From the NCBI GenBank assembly GCA_000231825.2, contig JH720331.1, forward strand, positions 279,441 to 343,440: DNA of 64,000 nt. The letters are read 5' to 3'. The position numbers and the translations under genes were made by a program. Source of the DNA: Tetrahymena elliotti 4EA. Its lineage: Eukaryota; Ciliophora; Oligohymenophorea; Hymenostomatida; Tetrahymenidae. Shown here one piece after another: positions 1-13,147 of this stretch (positions are counted from its first letter, which is position 1; each line of letters opens with the position of its first letter). The notes beneath the pieces were generated by a model that did no database searches, was not told where the DNA came from, and worked only from the letters and a program-made list of their open reading frames with translations.

Positions 1-1
1 A

Positions 2-3000
2 AATGTTTAAAATGAAAATTTTAATGAATCAATTTACTTTAATCCAGATTTTACTAAATTCTAAATCACAAAATTCAAGAACAATAATTAGAGTTCCAAA
101 TTTAGCTAATAAATTAATGAAGTAGATGATATTCATAAGTAGAACTTCTTGTTTAAAGAAGATGCTATTATTGAGAATAAACCAATTTACATTCCAAAAA
201 GCTAACAAAAAACAAATTTATATAGAAAGAAAAATGGAATTTAGTAAAATTCAGAGACTATTAAACCTTTAAAAGCAGATTTTGAAGTTCAACATTCCAT
301 TAATAAATTTCTGAATTTCTCTAGGAGAAACCAAAAACTCTAGCTAACTTAATAGGATATACAAGAAGAATTGTAGTCATATATTGAGAAAGTTTTGGAT
401 TAAATAGAATAAGTTAGAGATAAACAAGAAGCAGAAATATATTATGAGTAAACATTAAAAATGATGGAAAACAGAACTATCTAAACTAGCTTGGATATTA
501 GGAAGAAATTTCATGAACTCTAACAAGCAAGCTCTACTATTAATAAGACTAACGAATCATTAGAAAGTGAGTTAAATGCTGTTAGGCTATAAAAAAAATT
601 GATTAGATTTAAGAAAAACTAAATAAATGAAGAACTTAATGAGAGAGATCAAAAATATGCTGAAACTTTAAACTAATAAAATATTAAATAAATAGAGGTA
701 GAATCAGAATTGGTTGTTCTGATTAAAGAATATGAAGAGTTTACTAAAAAAGAAAAAGAGGTTTTATAACAATTAAATAAACAATAAGAAGAAATCTAGC
801 ATCTCGAAAATGAAATACAGTATAAAACAAGTATAAGAAACACTTAATAAAAACAGTAAGCAACTTTAGAATAGATAGACTTTCTAATTACATTGAAGTA
901 ATATTCTGATAAAATGGAGAAAAGACTATTCTAGTAAATTAAAAAGTTCTTGCTAATATTTTATTTAAAGATTATTTTTTTTAAAAGTATTTCAAAAGGT
1001 AACTAAGAATCTTTAGCTGAAGAATCAAAATCTCAAATTTTTGACAAAAACTAAGAAAAGGAATCAAAAATGAAAACACAAGATAAAATAGCACAAACTT
1101 ATACAATCAATGTGATAAAAGAAGATGAAAGCTAGTCTTAAGTTAGAGAAATAAGTGAAGAAGACAAATCAAATGAAAAAGAGAATATTTCAAGTGAGTT
1201 GTAAGAAGATAATAGTGCATTAAGACTTAAAACTGAAGAAGAAGAAGAGTAACACAAAAAAAATATTGAAGAGGAAATGGAAAATAATAAAAAAAAGTTA
1301 AATATATTAAATAATTTATTTTAAATATATTAAAATGGTAGTCAGCCATCTATGAATGATGAAGCTTTAAAAAGTGAATAAGGATTAACTTAAAATGACT
1401 TAGATCATCATAATGATAATGATTAATATTTATCTGTTTCAGAAGACACTAATTTAAAAAAGGAATCTAGTAATACTTCTTAAAATAGTATAGTTACTAA
1501 TAATTAACATTCAGAGGAAGTCAACAAAGAATCTTCAGCTTTTTTTGAGGATTTAGATGAAAAAGTTCATGACACCTCTATAATAATTATTTAGAAAGAT
1601 AAGCAATAAGATAGCCCTGAAAATTGGAAAGAATCATCTATCTCTTCAGGTGATAATGCTTGTGATAACATTTATTCAAGCGAATAGCTAAATTAATTGA
1701 CTATTAAATCAGGCGAAAACTCTAATTATACTATATCAGATTTTACACTAAACTCAAAAGAAATTATTTAAAATAAAGAATTATCTATTGATAAAGAGGA
1801 GAGCTTAAATAGTAGTTTAGATAATGATGATGATAATGAAGTAGAAGGATAAAAAAACCTTTTGCCTATTTATAATCATAACAGTGAAATAAGTAAAACA
1901 AATAACAATGATACAGAAGGAGATGGAAATTTTAAAAAATCTTTTTAAGAGAAGAAAACAAAAAGTGCAAGGTTTGTAGAAGATATTCTAAATGAAAGCA
2001 TAGAGAAAAAATTAAAATAAAAGAAATAAATGAAATCAAATAATTCTAAGAAAAATAAAACAAAAAAGAATAAACTGAGATTCTTGAAAAAAATCAAAAA
2101 TAAATCTACTCGTTTAAGATTGGAGAGATTATCAACAAAAGGATCATAGATAATTGGATCTAGTAGATCTCTTAGATAAAATTCTTCCAGGTTGATTAAA
2201 AGCAAAAAGAAATCATCTACTTTAATAGCTATAGGTTAGAGCTCACAAAAGCATATTGAAAAAGAAAAGGAAAGAATATTAAAATAAAAAGCTAAAATTG
2301 ATGAATAGATTCCTCTAAAAGAAAGAGTGAAATAATTTATGGAGTCGATTGATGGAGATGTTGAAATATGCTTTATTGAACTCATAGAAAGATATAAGAG
2401 AAATAAGGAAAATTATGAAAATTTATAAATTTAGCAAAATAAACTCAGCTAAAGGAAAAAAGTGATTTAAAAATATTTAGAGGAACTTGAGGCTGTACCT
2501 CTAGAAATACCAGAAGAAAACCAAAGCATAATATCAAGTAATCCATCAATGAATTTTGATAAAAGTCAAGAAAGCAAAAGTTTTTTTAAATTCAAAGGAA
2601 ACACTTTCAAAACCTTAAATAACCTAGAAAGTAACAATAACATTGAATTGAAATCTAAATCTGAGTTTTAAATTAATGATATATAAGATTAAAAATGCAT
2701 TTTTGAGATTATGCATTACAAGAAAAAAATGATTGAAAGAGAACATTTCCTTTAAGCTGAAGTTTATAACATAGAATACACACATACTCTACTTAAACTC
2801 AATAAGGCTTAGAGAATTTTAAGCCTGTTTTAATAAGATTTAAAGGTTGTTCATTTTAGAGTGTCAAGGGTATTAAGTAATTTGGTCGATAGATAAGGAA
2901 ATGAAACTCTTTAATAGTTATTATTGAGAGCAAACACATAAATTTTAAAGTTAAATGAAAGAGCTAACTCCTTACTTCAGAGAAGTGCTAATTATATTAA

Positions 3001-5802
3001 AACTGAGTTTTCCTAATAGGAATTTTAGCAGATTATTAGTTTAGATGTTCCTACTAAAAATATGTTGATCTAGCTATTTTCATAACAAGGGCATATATTT
3101 GACTGTATAACTTCTATTATAAATTATTTTTTCCCATTTTGCTCAAACTCTATTTAGCAGTTTATCTATCAATTTAAGTAAGGATTTTACCTCCTCAGAT
3201 TTTGTAAAAAAGTTGATATACTTTACTATATTTCTCTTGTTTAGAATAATGTTGTAAAATTAAACTTTTTTTAATAAAATGCTGAAGAGGAATAAAAGCA
3301 AACAATATAAAATAATTCAAGTAAAAATGCTAAGTTTAAATTAGAAAGAGTTATCAATTAATTAGGTATTAAGACTAGCTTATTTAATAATGAGTAATAG
3401 CAGAAAAGTTCATTTAAAAAGCTTTAATTGTTGAAACACTTTGATGAATTAACTAAAGAAGAAAAAAAAACTTTAGATGATAGTATTCTAATGGAATTTT
3501 ATAATTAATTTCCTAATTTGTTGGAAAGGGCTGCTTTAAATTACTCATAGATTGGAATTGAGAGAACAGTTTAGCTAATTCAAATTATAAGTACTTTATA
3601 GAAATTTATTAGTGACATAAAAGATTAATAAAAATAACTTAATAGCAGCTGTAGCTAATCTTCATGCGATTCTTAAAGGTAAGTTAAAGAATTGAAATAA
3701 AAATTTCAGAGGAAGTTAATTGAGAATAAGAAAAAAAATCAATAAAAAAAACAGATTAGTGGAATGTCTAAAAAAAATTCTCATTTAGACACAAATGATT
3801 TTTAAAAGCTTGACTAATATGATTTCAATTATGGATAAGATTGGTAAAAAAGATTAAATAATTTGTAACTCTAGGCATATTATAAAAATTAAATAAGAAG
3901 AATGCACTCCTATATGGGTATAAACAAGTATGAAGAGAAAGAGTCTTTAATGACTATTGATGATAAAAATCACATAATTAAAAAGGATCCAAATCTTATA
4001 AACATAAAAGATTTAATTAAAGAATAAATATATAATTTACACTACATAAATAACCCACAAACTATAAACTTAGGAGAAGAATACCAAAACTTTACATCAT
4101 TAAGAAAACAAATTAAGAATGATATATAGCTGTAAGAGAAGCTTTAGTAAGAAGAAAATTAGAGATTATAAGAGGAGCTAAAGCAGAAAGAATCTTCTTA
4201 CTCAAATAGCCAAAATTACTTTGTTGAATCCCTCAGTATTTTTAAATTTTATTTTTTCTTCTAAAATATAAATGTTTCCAAGCCTTTTTCTAGATTTATT
4301 TTAAATTTTTAATTAAATCCTTTTTTTAACTTAAAGAACGAGTAAGAAGTGAGGAATCATTACAAGAAATAGAGAAAAAAAAACATTATTCAAAATTATG
4401 GTAAAAAAGTCTTTCTCCAATAAGAGTCATAAATATTTTCTAAAGAATTCCTAATTAAGATGGAAATTAAAAAGATGAGATCATTCAAAAATGTTTCTTT
4501 AATAATAATAAAAAACTGAGTAGAGATTAATAATGCTTGAGTTTAAATTAACCAGAGTTATTAGATAAATACTTGAAAACTCCTGAAAAGAATTAACAAA
4601 CTCAAAATTCCAAAGAAAAGTTTCAGAATAATGTGAAAAGAAATAATGATAAATCTCTGAAAGTAGTAGAAAATGTTGAAGATAAACAATCTCCTAAAAG
4701 AGTCTAAAAATAAATTGATAAGGAATAATAAGAATTAGTAGATGCACTCAAAAAAATAGTCCATTACTAAAAAGACTTTAAAAAAGCAAAATAGAATGGG
4801 ATTGAAAAATTCAATAAAGAGATTCATCGTTAAAAGATAGAATAAAATAAATAAAAAAAATAAAATAATGAGCAGGCTCAAGAGAAACAGTATCAACTGT
4901 AACCACTATAATCAAATTCATAAGAAGTGTAAAATAACTAGAATACTAACAAAATATCTAGTCCTCAACTATAGCCTTAATAAAATCAATAATCTTAACA
5001 AAATAACTCACCTCCACCACCTTAAAATCACCTTGAAAAAATTAAGGTTAAAAAGCAATTTGTTGCATTCTTCAAAAGAAAGCAATATGAAAAAGAAAAA
5101 TAATTAGAAGAGGAGGTGCTAAAACTGTATAAACACAGTGATAATTACTATTAATAAAGAAGACAAGATATCAATAATTTATCAATGGATGATACATATT
5201 ATAATTTTTTGAATATAAATTCTAAGAAAAATAATTAGGACTCATTACCTTAACTTGGATTCTTTTAACAAAAAGTAGCCAATAGAAATGAATCTTTATA
5301 ATACACTAGTATATGGAATATTATTGGTAAGCTTTAAGCATAAAAAAAATTTTAGAAAAAAAATAACTTTAATAATGATGATGGTTTTCAATAAGATCTA
5401 AAAGAAAATGATGAAAATCTTTAATATAATATGCTAGTTTAAAATTCTCCTAATCCTAAAAGAAAATCTACTGCTTAAGCAACCTTAGTTAATCAACCAG
5501 CAGTTAAAATTGTTAAGCACAAATAAAATCACAAACACTCAAAATCTAAATCTCCAAATGCAAAAGAAAGATTAATACTATCTCCTAATTCACCAAATAT
5601 CTAATCTTCTTCTGCTGCCACTACAGCTCCTAGATCTCTAAGCCCTATAAGTTCAATAAAATATTCACCAATAATTTAATCAAAATTTAAGTAAGAATAA
5701 GTACTTCCAAAAATAAAATCAAAGAACTCTTCTTCTTCACCAATACATAAAAAGAAGAAGAAAAGTTTTCATACAAAACTTCAAAACACCAATTAAATAT
5801 GA
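2..5802 (+). CDS. Large coiled-coil, low-complexity protein, 5' end cut by window edge
   Basis: One frame is open from base 2 to a GT...AG intron at 4236-4336. The spliced frame then runs to a TGA at 5800-5802, giving about 1,900 residues inside the window. An extra in-frame intron at about 934-987 is possible, because that stretch is AT-rich and encodes unlikely Phe/Ile runs. From about 390 to 930 the protein is Glu/Lys/Gln/Leu-rich with heptad-like spacing, so a coiled coil is likely. From 1000 to 1950 it is acidic and Ser/Asn-rich. At 1960-2240 it is strongly basic, with runs of Lys. Around 2700-3600 it is helical and more hydrophobic. The C-terminus (5440-5790) is Ser/Pro/Lys-rich. I recognise no enzymatic motif and give no function. 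A cytoskeletal or basal-body role would be a guess from composition only. The N-terminus lies outside the window. Confidence 0.75.
4236..4336 (+). other. Intron in the coiled-coil gene
   Basis: The upstream frame would reach TGA at 4517. A donor at 4236 (CTCA|GTATTT) and an acceptor at 4335-4336 (TTAAAG|AACG) join frame 2 to frame 1 in matching phase, and the new frame stays open to 5802. At 101 bases it is somewhat longer than most introns here. Confidence 0.65.
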
Positions 5803-7587
5803 GAAAAAAAATGCAATTATATATTACTTTATATAAAATTTTATCAAAATATAATTATAATTAATTTCAATATTTATTAATTCATGATGTACTTATTTCA
5901 TGTTCAATCTAGTTTTTAAATTAAAAAAGTTAAGTCTGACTATGACACTCTCAATTATAAACCTCTCTTTATTTAGATTTAAAAATATTTAATTTATTTT
6001 TGAAAATTTAAAAATTTTTAAAAAGGGGGAGATTTAAAAATTAATTTTCCGCTTTTAGTTAATTTATCAATTGTTTACTTGCTATCTCCAAAATTAGAAA
6101 AAATGATGAGTCTTTTTAGAGATTATTTTTTTTGTCATTAAATTTTATAATATTATGATTTAAAATAAAATATAAACAATAAAGGTTAATTATATCAATT
6201 AATGTAATAAATAATAGGATATCAAACATATCTTATTAAATTATTTTAATATTATTTAATTTTAGTGAGTAAAAATTTAATTTAGATTTATTTGAAAATT
6301 GTTTGTAAAATAACTTTTCATTATAAATATCCAAATTTATTTTAGAGTAAATGTATTTTAATTGTTTAAATTTTATCATAAAATTAACGGATAGTTTTTG
6401 TTTAAATTCTAAAAATACTTCTTTAGAAAAAAATTCAAAAAAAATATTGTTTTAATTCAAAAAGTATTAAAAAAATGGAAACAAAAACAATAAATAAAAT
6501 CAAGTAAAATTTTATTCTATTTATTTTTTATATTTATTAAAATCAAAAAAATTAATATAAGACATCAGTTATTTCAAATAAATAATAAATTAACAAAATC
6601 TTTTCAATAATTTTCAAAAAACTTAGTTAAATAAAATTTGAATTGTAAAAAAACAGTAAATTCTTCTCTAAAGCTATAAACTGAAACTAATATTCATAAA
6701 ATATATTTTTATAAATAGAGAAAATACTTTATCTCTTTTAAATCAATAAAAATAAAAATTAAAGATAAATAATTTAATTTTAAAATTAAAAGAAAATAAC
6801 AAAGTAAATAATTTTTAATATTGAGGATATTTGTTAATATTTTGAAATTTCACAAGAAAATTATTTTAAAAGTTTTAAGTTGCATACATTTATTATATAA
6901 TAAAAGTCAACCAATTTAAAATAACAAAAATCTTACTTTAACCATTAAAATTAACATGAATTTATAGTTAGCTTATATTTGTTTGATATCAATTTCAAAT
7001 TTTTTTTAGAGGCATCAGATTGATATTTGAGCGGAAATAATTATTACAAATTATAAACACTTTTTAAATTTAAATATTTACTAAGTCCACTAGAATTATG
7101 TATATTTCCAGTATTTGTTAGCTTTCTTATTTTGCTCTACTTTACTTAGTAGTTAAAACTCATACACATCCTCTATTTATCGAACTAACTAAAGTATAAA
7201 AAGCAAATCGAAACATAGCATTTATGATTTATAAGAATTATGTTTAACACAACCTTTCCCCTCCAAATAATTGAAAATATCTAAAAAATATTGAGAAAGC
7301 GCCAAAAATACTTTTTTTTTTAAAAGTCACTTGATTGTAACTAAATCAATAGATTGTTCTCACTATAAATACTGCTGATCAATTAATAAATTAATTAATG
7401 ATATTTTAACATTTTGAAAAATTAAAAAAAAAAATTCAGAAAGAAATTTATAGATTAGACTGGAAGCATAAATCATAAATAAAACTCCCACAATAAGATC
7501 TAAAACTCAAACAAAAGTAAGGCTTTCAACATTTAAAATAGCCTACTCATTATGGTCCACCACTTTTGAACCAAACTCTCTTTCTTG
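5803..7587. other. AT-rich intergenic region
   Basis: This stretch holds short A/T runs and frequent stops in all frames. I see no RNA gene or conserved coding segment. It should contain the terminator of the upstream gene and the promoter of the ribonucleotide reductase gene, but no specific site can be assigned. Confidence 0.5.
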
Positions 7588-10500
7588 ATGAATTTATTGA
7601 ATCATTTTAAATGTTTTTTATAATATTCAATTTTTAATAGTGTCTGATCATCACATCTTAAACATAGAAGAACTAACTGAATTAGCTAAAAGCAAAGGAA
7701 TTCATCATATTATCAATCGTAAGAATGAAAAGATGAATTTAGATTTAATAAAAATCAAGGAAAGATTAGAAGGCTTAACCTTTAACCTTGATAGAAACTT
7801 CGTTAACATTGACTTAATCATCTAAAAGGTTGTCAACGGAATGTATGACGGCATCCATACCACTGAATTAGATGAGCTTGCTGCTGAAACTGCAGCTTAT
7901 ATGACTATTATCCATCCTCACTATTCTCTTTTTGCAGCTCGTCTTGCAGTTTCAAATTTACATAAGGAAACTAACTCATCTTTCTCTTAAACTATTTCTG
8001 ACCTCTATAATTATGTCGATTTGAGTGGTAAGCACTTTACTTTTTTAGAATTTGTTTATTTAAATGGAATTTTCTCATTAGATTTTACCAGTTATTAAAC
8101 AAAATATAATAACTTGACTTGATTTAAGTATTTTGACCAAAATCTACCAAAAAATGGTTGATCCTTTAGTAATAATCCCATTATTTGCTAACTAAAATAT
8201 AAAATAATATTTTTTATGATATAAAAACATTAAAATTTTTCTTTAAAAACATTTTAAATGATAAAATGATTATGATTATTTAGTGGTATAAAAGAATCTA
8301 AACACTTTTAGGATCTTTATCACCATCCAAAATTATGTTTAAAAGGTTAAGCTATATAAAAATAGTTCTACATTAATAATAGTATAAATATGCTCATATG
8401 TTTATTATTATGTGTATGCTAATTTATACTATTTTAAATTAGTTTGTTAGACTGACTAAAAATAAAAACAAAATTAGTAAATGCAAATCATAAAATTTAA
8501 GCAAGAATAATCTCAAAATATTTAGAATCATTATTTTAAATAAATCAATAGGTAGATAAGCAGGTTTAATAGCATAAGATGTTTATGAAATTGTTTAAGA
8601 AAATGCAGAAGCTATTGAAAAGGTTATCAATTATGATAGAGATTATACCTATGATTTCTTTGGATTCAAAACTCTTGAACGTAGTTATCTCTTGAAGTTG
8701 CATGGAAAAATTGCTGAAAGACCTCAACACATGTTAATGAGAGTTTCTATTGGTATCCACAAAAGAGATTTAGAAAGTGCTTATCGTACTTATAATTTAA
8801 TGAGCGAAAAATGGTTCACTCATGCAACTCCCACTCTTTTCAACTCAGGTACTCCTAAACCTTAAATGAGTAGTTGCTTTTTATTATAAATGAAGGGTGA
8901 TTCCATTGAAGGTATTTATGATACCCTCAAGTAATGCGCTTTAATTTCTAAAAGTGCCGGTGGTATTGGTCTTTCAGTCCATAATATCAGATCTAGAGAC
9001 AGTTATATTAGAGGAACTAATGGTATCTCTAATGGTCTCGTTCCTATGCTTAGAGTATTTAACGATACCGCTAGATATGTTGACTAAGGCGGTGGTAAGA
9101 GAAAGGGTTCCTTTGCCATCTACTTGGAACCTTGGCACTCTGATGTCTTCGAGTTCCTTCAATTAAAGAAGAACCACGGTAAGGAAGAATAAAGAGCTAG
9201 AGATTTGTTCTTTGCTCTATGGATTCCTGATCTTTTTATGAAGAGAGTTATTTCTGATGGAAAATGGACTCTTATGTGTCCTAATGAATGTCCTGGACTT
9301 CCTGATGTCTGGGGTGATGAATTCGAAGCTCTTTACACCAAGTATGAAAATGAAGGTATTATTTATTATTAATATTTTTTGAAATGAGAGTTTTACTACT
9401 CTTTTCTTAATTTATTAGGTAAAGGTAGAAAGACTATTAATGCCAGAGAATTATGGCAAGATATAGTAGATAGTTAAATCGAAACAGGTACTCCTTATAT
9501 GGTTTATAAGGATGCTTGCAATAGAAAGTCAAACTAATAAAACTTAGGTACGATTAAGAGTTCCAACCTCTGCACAGAAATTGTTGAATATACAAGCCCT
9601 GATGAAGTAGCTGTTTGTAATTTAGCATCTATTTCATTAGTTAAATTCGTTAAAGAAAATGGAGAATACGATTATCAAAAGCTTTATGAAATCTCCAAAG
9701 TTGTTACTTTTAATCTTAACAAGGTAGATTATTTTTAGTTAAATCAAAAATTCTCATTTGTTTTAATTTATTCTTAATTCATTAGGTTATTGATGAAAAT
9801 TTCTACCCTATTATTGAAGCTAAAAATTCTAATATGAGACACAGACCCATCGGTATTGGTGTATAAGGTTTAGCAGATGCCTTTATTAAGATGAGAATTT
9901 CTTTTGAAAGTGATGAAGCTCAAATTGTTAATGAAAAAATTTTCGAAACTATCTACTTTGGTGCTTGTGAAGCTTCAATGGAAATCGCTATCAAGGAAGG
10001 AGCCTATGAAACTTTCAAGGGATCTCCTGCTTCTTAGGGCAAACTTTAATTTGATCTTTGGAATTACAAACCTCACTTATGCGGTTATGACTGGGAAGGC
10101 TTAAAGAAAAAAATTGTTGAACACGGTATGCGTAATTCTCTTTTAATTTCTCCTATGCCTACTGCTTCTACCTCTTAAATTTTGGGTAATTGTGAATCTT
10201 TCGAACCTTATACCTCAAACCTCTATACCCGTAGAGTTCTCGCTGGTGAATTTGTTTGCATTAACCCTCATCTTGTTCAAGATTTAATTGCAAGAAATCT
10301 CTGGAGTCCATCTATCAAAAATTAACTTCTTGCCTTTAATGGTTCTGTTTAATAAGTACCTGATATTCCTGAAGATATCAAGTAGCTCTACAAGACTGTT
10401 TGGGAAGTATCATAAAAGGCTATTATCAACCTTGCTGTAGGTCGTAGTCCTTATATTGATCAATCCTAATCTTTAAATATTCACATTTCTGATCCATCAT

Positions 10501-10949
10501 ATTCTAAGATTACTTCTATGCATTTCTATGCTTGGGAAAAGGGACTTAAGACTGGTAAATATTTGATTCATTAAATATAATATTAAATATAATGATTTAA
10601 TTAAAATTAATTTTTAATATTTTTAGGTATGTACTACTTGAGAAGTAGACCTGCTGCTGATCCTATCAAATTCACTTTAGATGTTGAAAGCTTACTCAGA
10701 GAAGCTGGTTCTATTAATGTGTAGAATATTAATGGTAAGAGAAAATAAGACCTCTCAGAATTAGAAAATCCTGAAGGTTTCAAAGAAGATCCAATTAAAA
10801 AACTTAAATCTGATGAGTAATCAGAAGGATAAACATAATAATCTAGCTAAGCTGATCAAAACTAAGCATGTCCTATGAGAAAGAGAAGAAAAAATTCTAA
10901 AGGTAAATGGGAATATGAAGAAGGAGATTGCTTAGCTTGTGGTTCTTGA
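7588..10949 (+). CDS. RNR1: Ribonucleoside-diphosphate reductase large subunit (class I R1)
   Basis: The enzyme reduces ribonucleoside diphosphates to deoxyribonucleotides with the small (R2) subunit, in the cytosol. The protein follows eukaryotic R1 closely from end to end. The N-terminal cone-like segment ends in a clear match ([13 protein letters not shown]). The redox and radical cysteines are present: SSCFLL (Cys codon 8875-8877), NLCTE (9571-9573), AVCNLAS, and the C-terminal thioredoxin-facing pair in CLACGS just before TGA 10947-10949. YIDQSQSLN and [10 protein letters not shown] are also intact. Introns are 8028-8551, 9356-9418, 9724-9785 and 10555-10626, all in matching phase. The start is uncertain. 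The frame is closed by TGA at 7598 and has no ATG after it, so a small 5' exon is needed. An ATG at 7588 with a 28-base intron 7613-7640 fits, but another exon is possible. Confidence 0.95.
8028..8551 (+). other. Unusually long intron in RNR1
   Basis: The donor follows DLS with one base of the next codon (AGT G|GTAAGC). The acceptor is CAATAG|GTAGA, which restores the R1 frame at GRQAGLIAQDVYEI. At 524 bases it is about ten times the usual intron here. It contains a perfect 12-base inverted repeat, listed separately. No coding sequence is seen in it. Confidence 0.8.
8378..8433. repeat. 12-bp perfect inverted repeat inside the long RNR1 intron
   Basis: The arms AATAGTATAAAT (8378-8389) and ATTTATACTATT (8422-8433) are exact reverse complements separated by 32 bases. 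They could form a hairpin in the pre-mRNA. The arms are AT-rich, so chance is possible. Confidence 0.5.
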
Positions 10950-11917
10950 GCAAAAAGATGGTATTTATTGTAGAATAGAATTAAATTGATATCAAAAAAT
11001 GATACATGAAATTCTAATTACTACATTAATATTCTATCTTTTTATAGAACAAACTTACCAACTACAAACAAACAACACTAACTTTATAAAATATATTCAA
11101 ATTAACATAAAAAAATATTGAATTTTAAAATTAACTAAAAATAAGTTATTATTACAATAATTCTTATCACCAATAAATAAATATATATTTCTATTTTGTA
11201 TTACTTTACCTTTTTCATTCACATCAAGATAAATTTACTAAATTCGATGAGTATGAGTATTTTTTCAAAATATCAAAATTAAATTACTATTCATTTCCTT
11301 ACTTTGTAAGAAACAATAAATATGTATATTTTTTTGTAATAAGAATATTTATTAATCTTACACTAAAAGAAAGTGTAATAAATAATTAGATCAACTTATA
11401 ATTTAGATCTCTAAGATAATAAAAATTCTAAAATAAGTACCAAATGTGTTGATTCAAACTAAAATTTAATGTTAGAAGCTAGTTTCAATTAAAATCAAAA
11501 AGAAGTTATTAAAAATGTATCAAAGAAAATATTTTAATAATTAAATTCAATTTATGTCCAATAAAATTGATTTTATCAAAAATATTATCATGCCTTACAT
11601 ATCTTATGTTAAATAAGTGCTTATCTTTTCCTATTGACAAATTATTTTATTTCATTTTATGGAAAGCAAATCATACCAATTTTTTAAGTTAAATAAGAAT
11701 AATTCTATGACAAAATAAAATTTATTTTTGATTCTAATAATTAAAAAAATATCTTAATTTGATTGAAAATTTTCATTCAAACAATGAGTAAATTAATTAT
11801 GAGCTGACTGACTGACTATTTAGTTTTTTGAAAACCTTTGAAAACAAAAGATTTATTTATTAATAATAACTTTGATATTCAAAATAAGTATTAAAAACTG
11901 ATAAACATAAATTGAAA
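10950..11917. other. AT-rich intergenic region
   Basis: No gene is supported between RNR1 and the rhomboid-like gene. A short TGAC tandem run (GCTGACTGACTGACTA) lies near 11802-11820 upstream of the next start, but its role is unknown. Confidence 0.5.
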
Positions 11918-12814
11918 ATGTCTGAGAGCTACTTTTAGAAGCGATAGAAACTAAGGATTGGGGATTAGCCTTTTTTTGTAAACTTCAATAACAGTATTAA
12001 ACATCCTAGATTGGAAAGCTTTACTGATATGATAATTATTTCATGTTGCCCAAGACTAAGAGTGAAATCTATAACTTTTATGATCTTTTTGATAGATATT
12101 GCAATTTATATTGGATGTTTTTATTATGCAGGTTTAGACACAAATGGAGAGCTTTTAACACCAAATTAGAAAGCTCTCTTTGACTTTGGCTAAAAATATC
12201 CGTATTTTATAATTTATCAAAAATAAGCTGAACGCTTTATTGGTAGTATGTTCCTATTCGCAAATTTTAAACATATATTAGTATCATTGGTTGGTCTTCT
12301 TGTTTTTGGTAGCTATGTTGAGGCTTTAATTGGATTTAAAAAAATGTTTCTTATTTATATTATTGGCGGATATAGTGGAACTTTAGTCAGCTGTCTTGTA
12401 AATGATATTCCTGGAGTAGATGGTACTAATCCAGTTGCAGCATTCTTAGGTGTTTTGTTTGGCTTTTTATTGATCAAATGGGATAAATGGGATTATCCAG
12501 GATCAGGAAGAACTTAAATGCTTATGATTTTAGTATTTGGATTAACGGCAATATTCACTTTAGGGTATATATTTGTTTTAGTAGATACTCTAGCTATGGT
12601 AGGATCACTTTTAGTGGGTCTGTTATTTATTTTTGGAGTTTTTGAAGAAGTAGATGATAATAGATATATTTCTAATGATAGCCTTGCTGCTAAGATAAGA
12701 TAATAAAATGAAAATAATAAATGTTCTCGCTATTTCTCTCTTTTCTTAATCATTTTCTTCTTAATTTGTGGTACTTTAGCCTTCTTTTTTATGAGGACTC
12801 CTAAAATAATATGA
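11918..12814 (+). CDS. Rhomboid-family membrane protein, probably catalytically inactive
   Basis: A single exon from ATG 11918 to TGA 12812-12814 gives 298 residues. After a basic cytosolic N-terminus there is a first membrane segment (around SITFMIFLIDIAIYIG), a luminal loop, and then the rhomboid core. RFIGSMFLFANFKHIL, a VFGSYVEALIGFKKMF segment and YIIGGYSG match the family's R-x-x-T-x-x-F-L-H-x-x-x-x-H and fG-x-x-x-E-x-x-x-G pattern. Several hydrophobic segments follow, and a last one lies near the C-terminus. The catalytic GxSG motif in the fourth segment is replaced by GTNP (about 12422-12433). The segment that should carry the catalytic His reads VDTLAMVGSLLVG, with no His. It therefore looks like a pseudoprotease of the iRhom/Derlin kind, but which group is not clear from the sequence. 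Confidence 0.8.
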
Positions 12815-13147
12815 TTACATTTTAAAATTAAACTAAAGCTAATTTTTGTTAATAAATTAAAATCTTGAAGTAATTGCTCATATGTAGAGATTATTATTTT
12901 AAGTTAAAATAGGTTATGTATAAAGAATGTTCATATTTTTTATTCTTGATTAAAATTAATTTAAAGTTATAAATTAATTTTGTTATATATTATTTATTAC
13001 ATTAAAGATGAAAAAAATATTTTAATTAAGATTGAAATTTTTATTGTTAATTTCTAAACTGAATAAATAATCAAATCATTAATTAATGACTGTTTCAAGT
13101 ATTCAACATAAAACTAAAAAATTCTAATTTCCCATATAAAATCTATT
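12815..13147. other. AT-rich intergenic region between convergent genes
   Basis: This is the 3' flank of the rhomboid-like gene. No gene or RNA is recognised in it. Confidence 0.4.

Noticed and set aside
1945..2205. Minus-strand hydrophobic ORF of 86 residues
   Set aside because: It is the complement of a Lys/Ser-rich plus-strand coding segment; the Phe/Leu runs are an artefact of A-rich codons.
7640..7825. RNR1 starting at GTG 7640
   Set aside because: GTG initiation is not expected in a ciliate nuclear gene; the G is better read as the last base of an intron acceptor AG.
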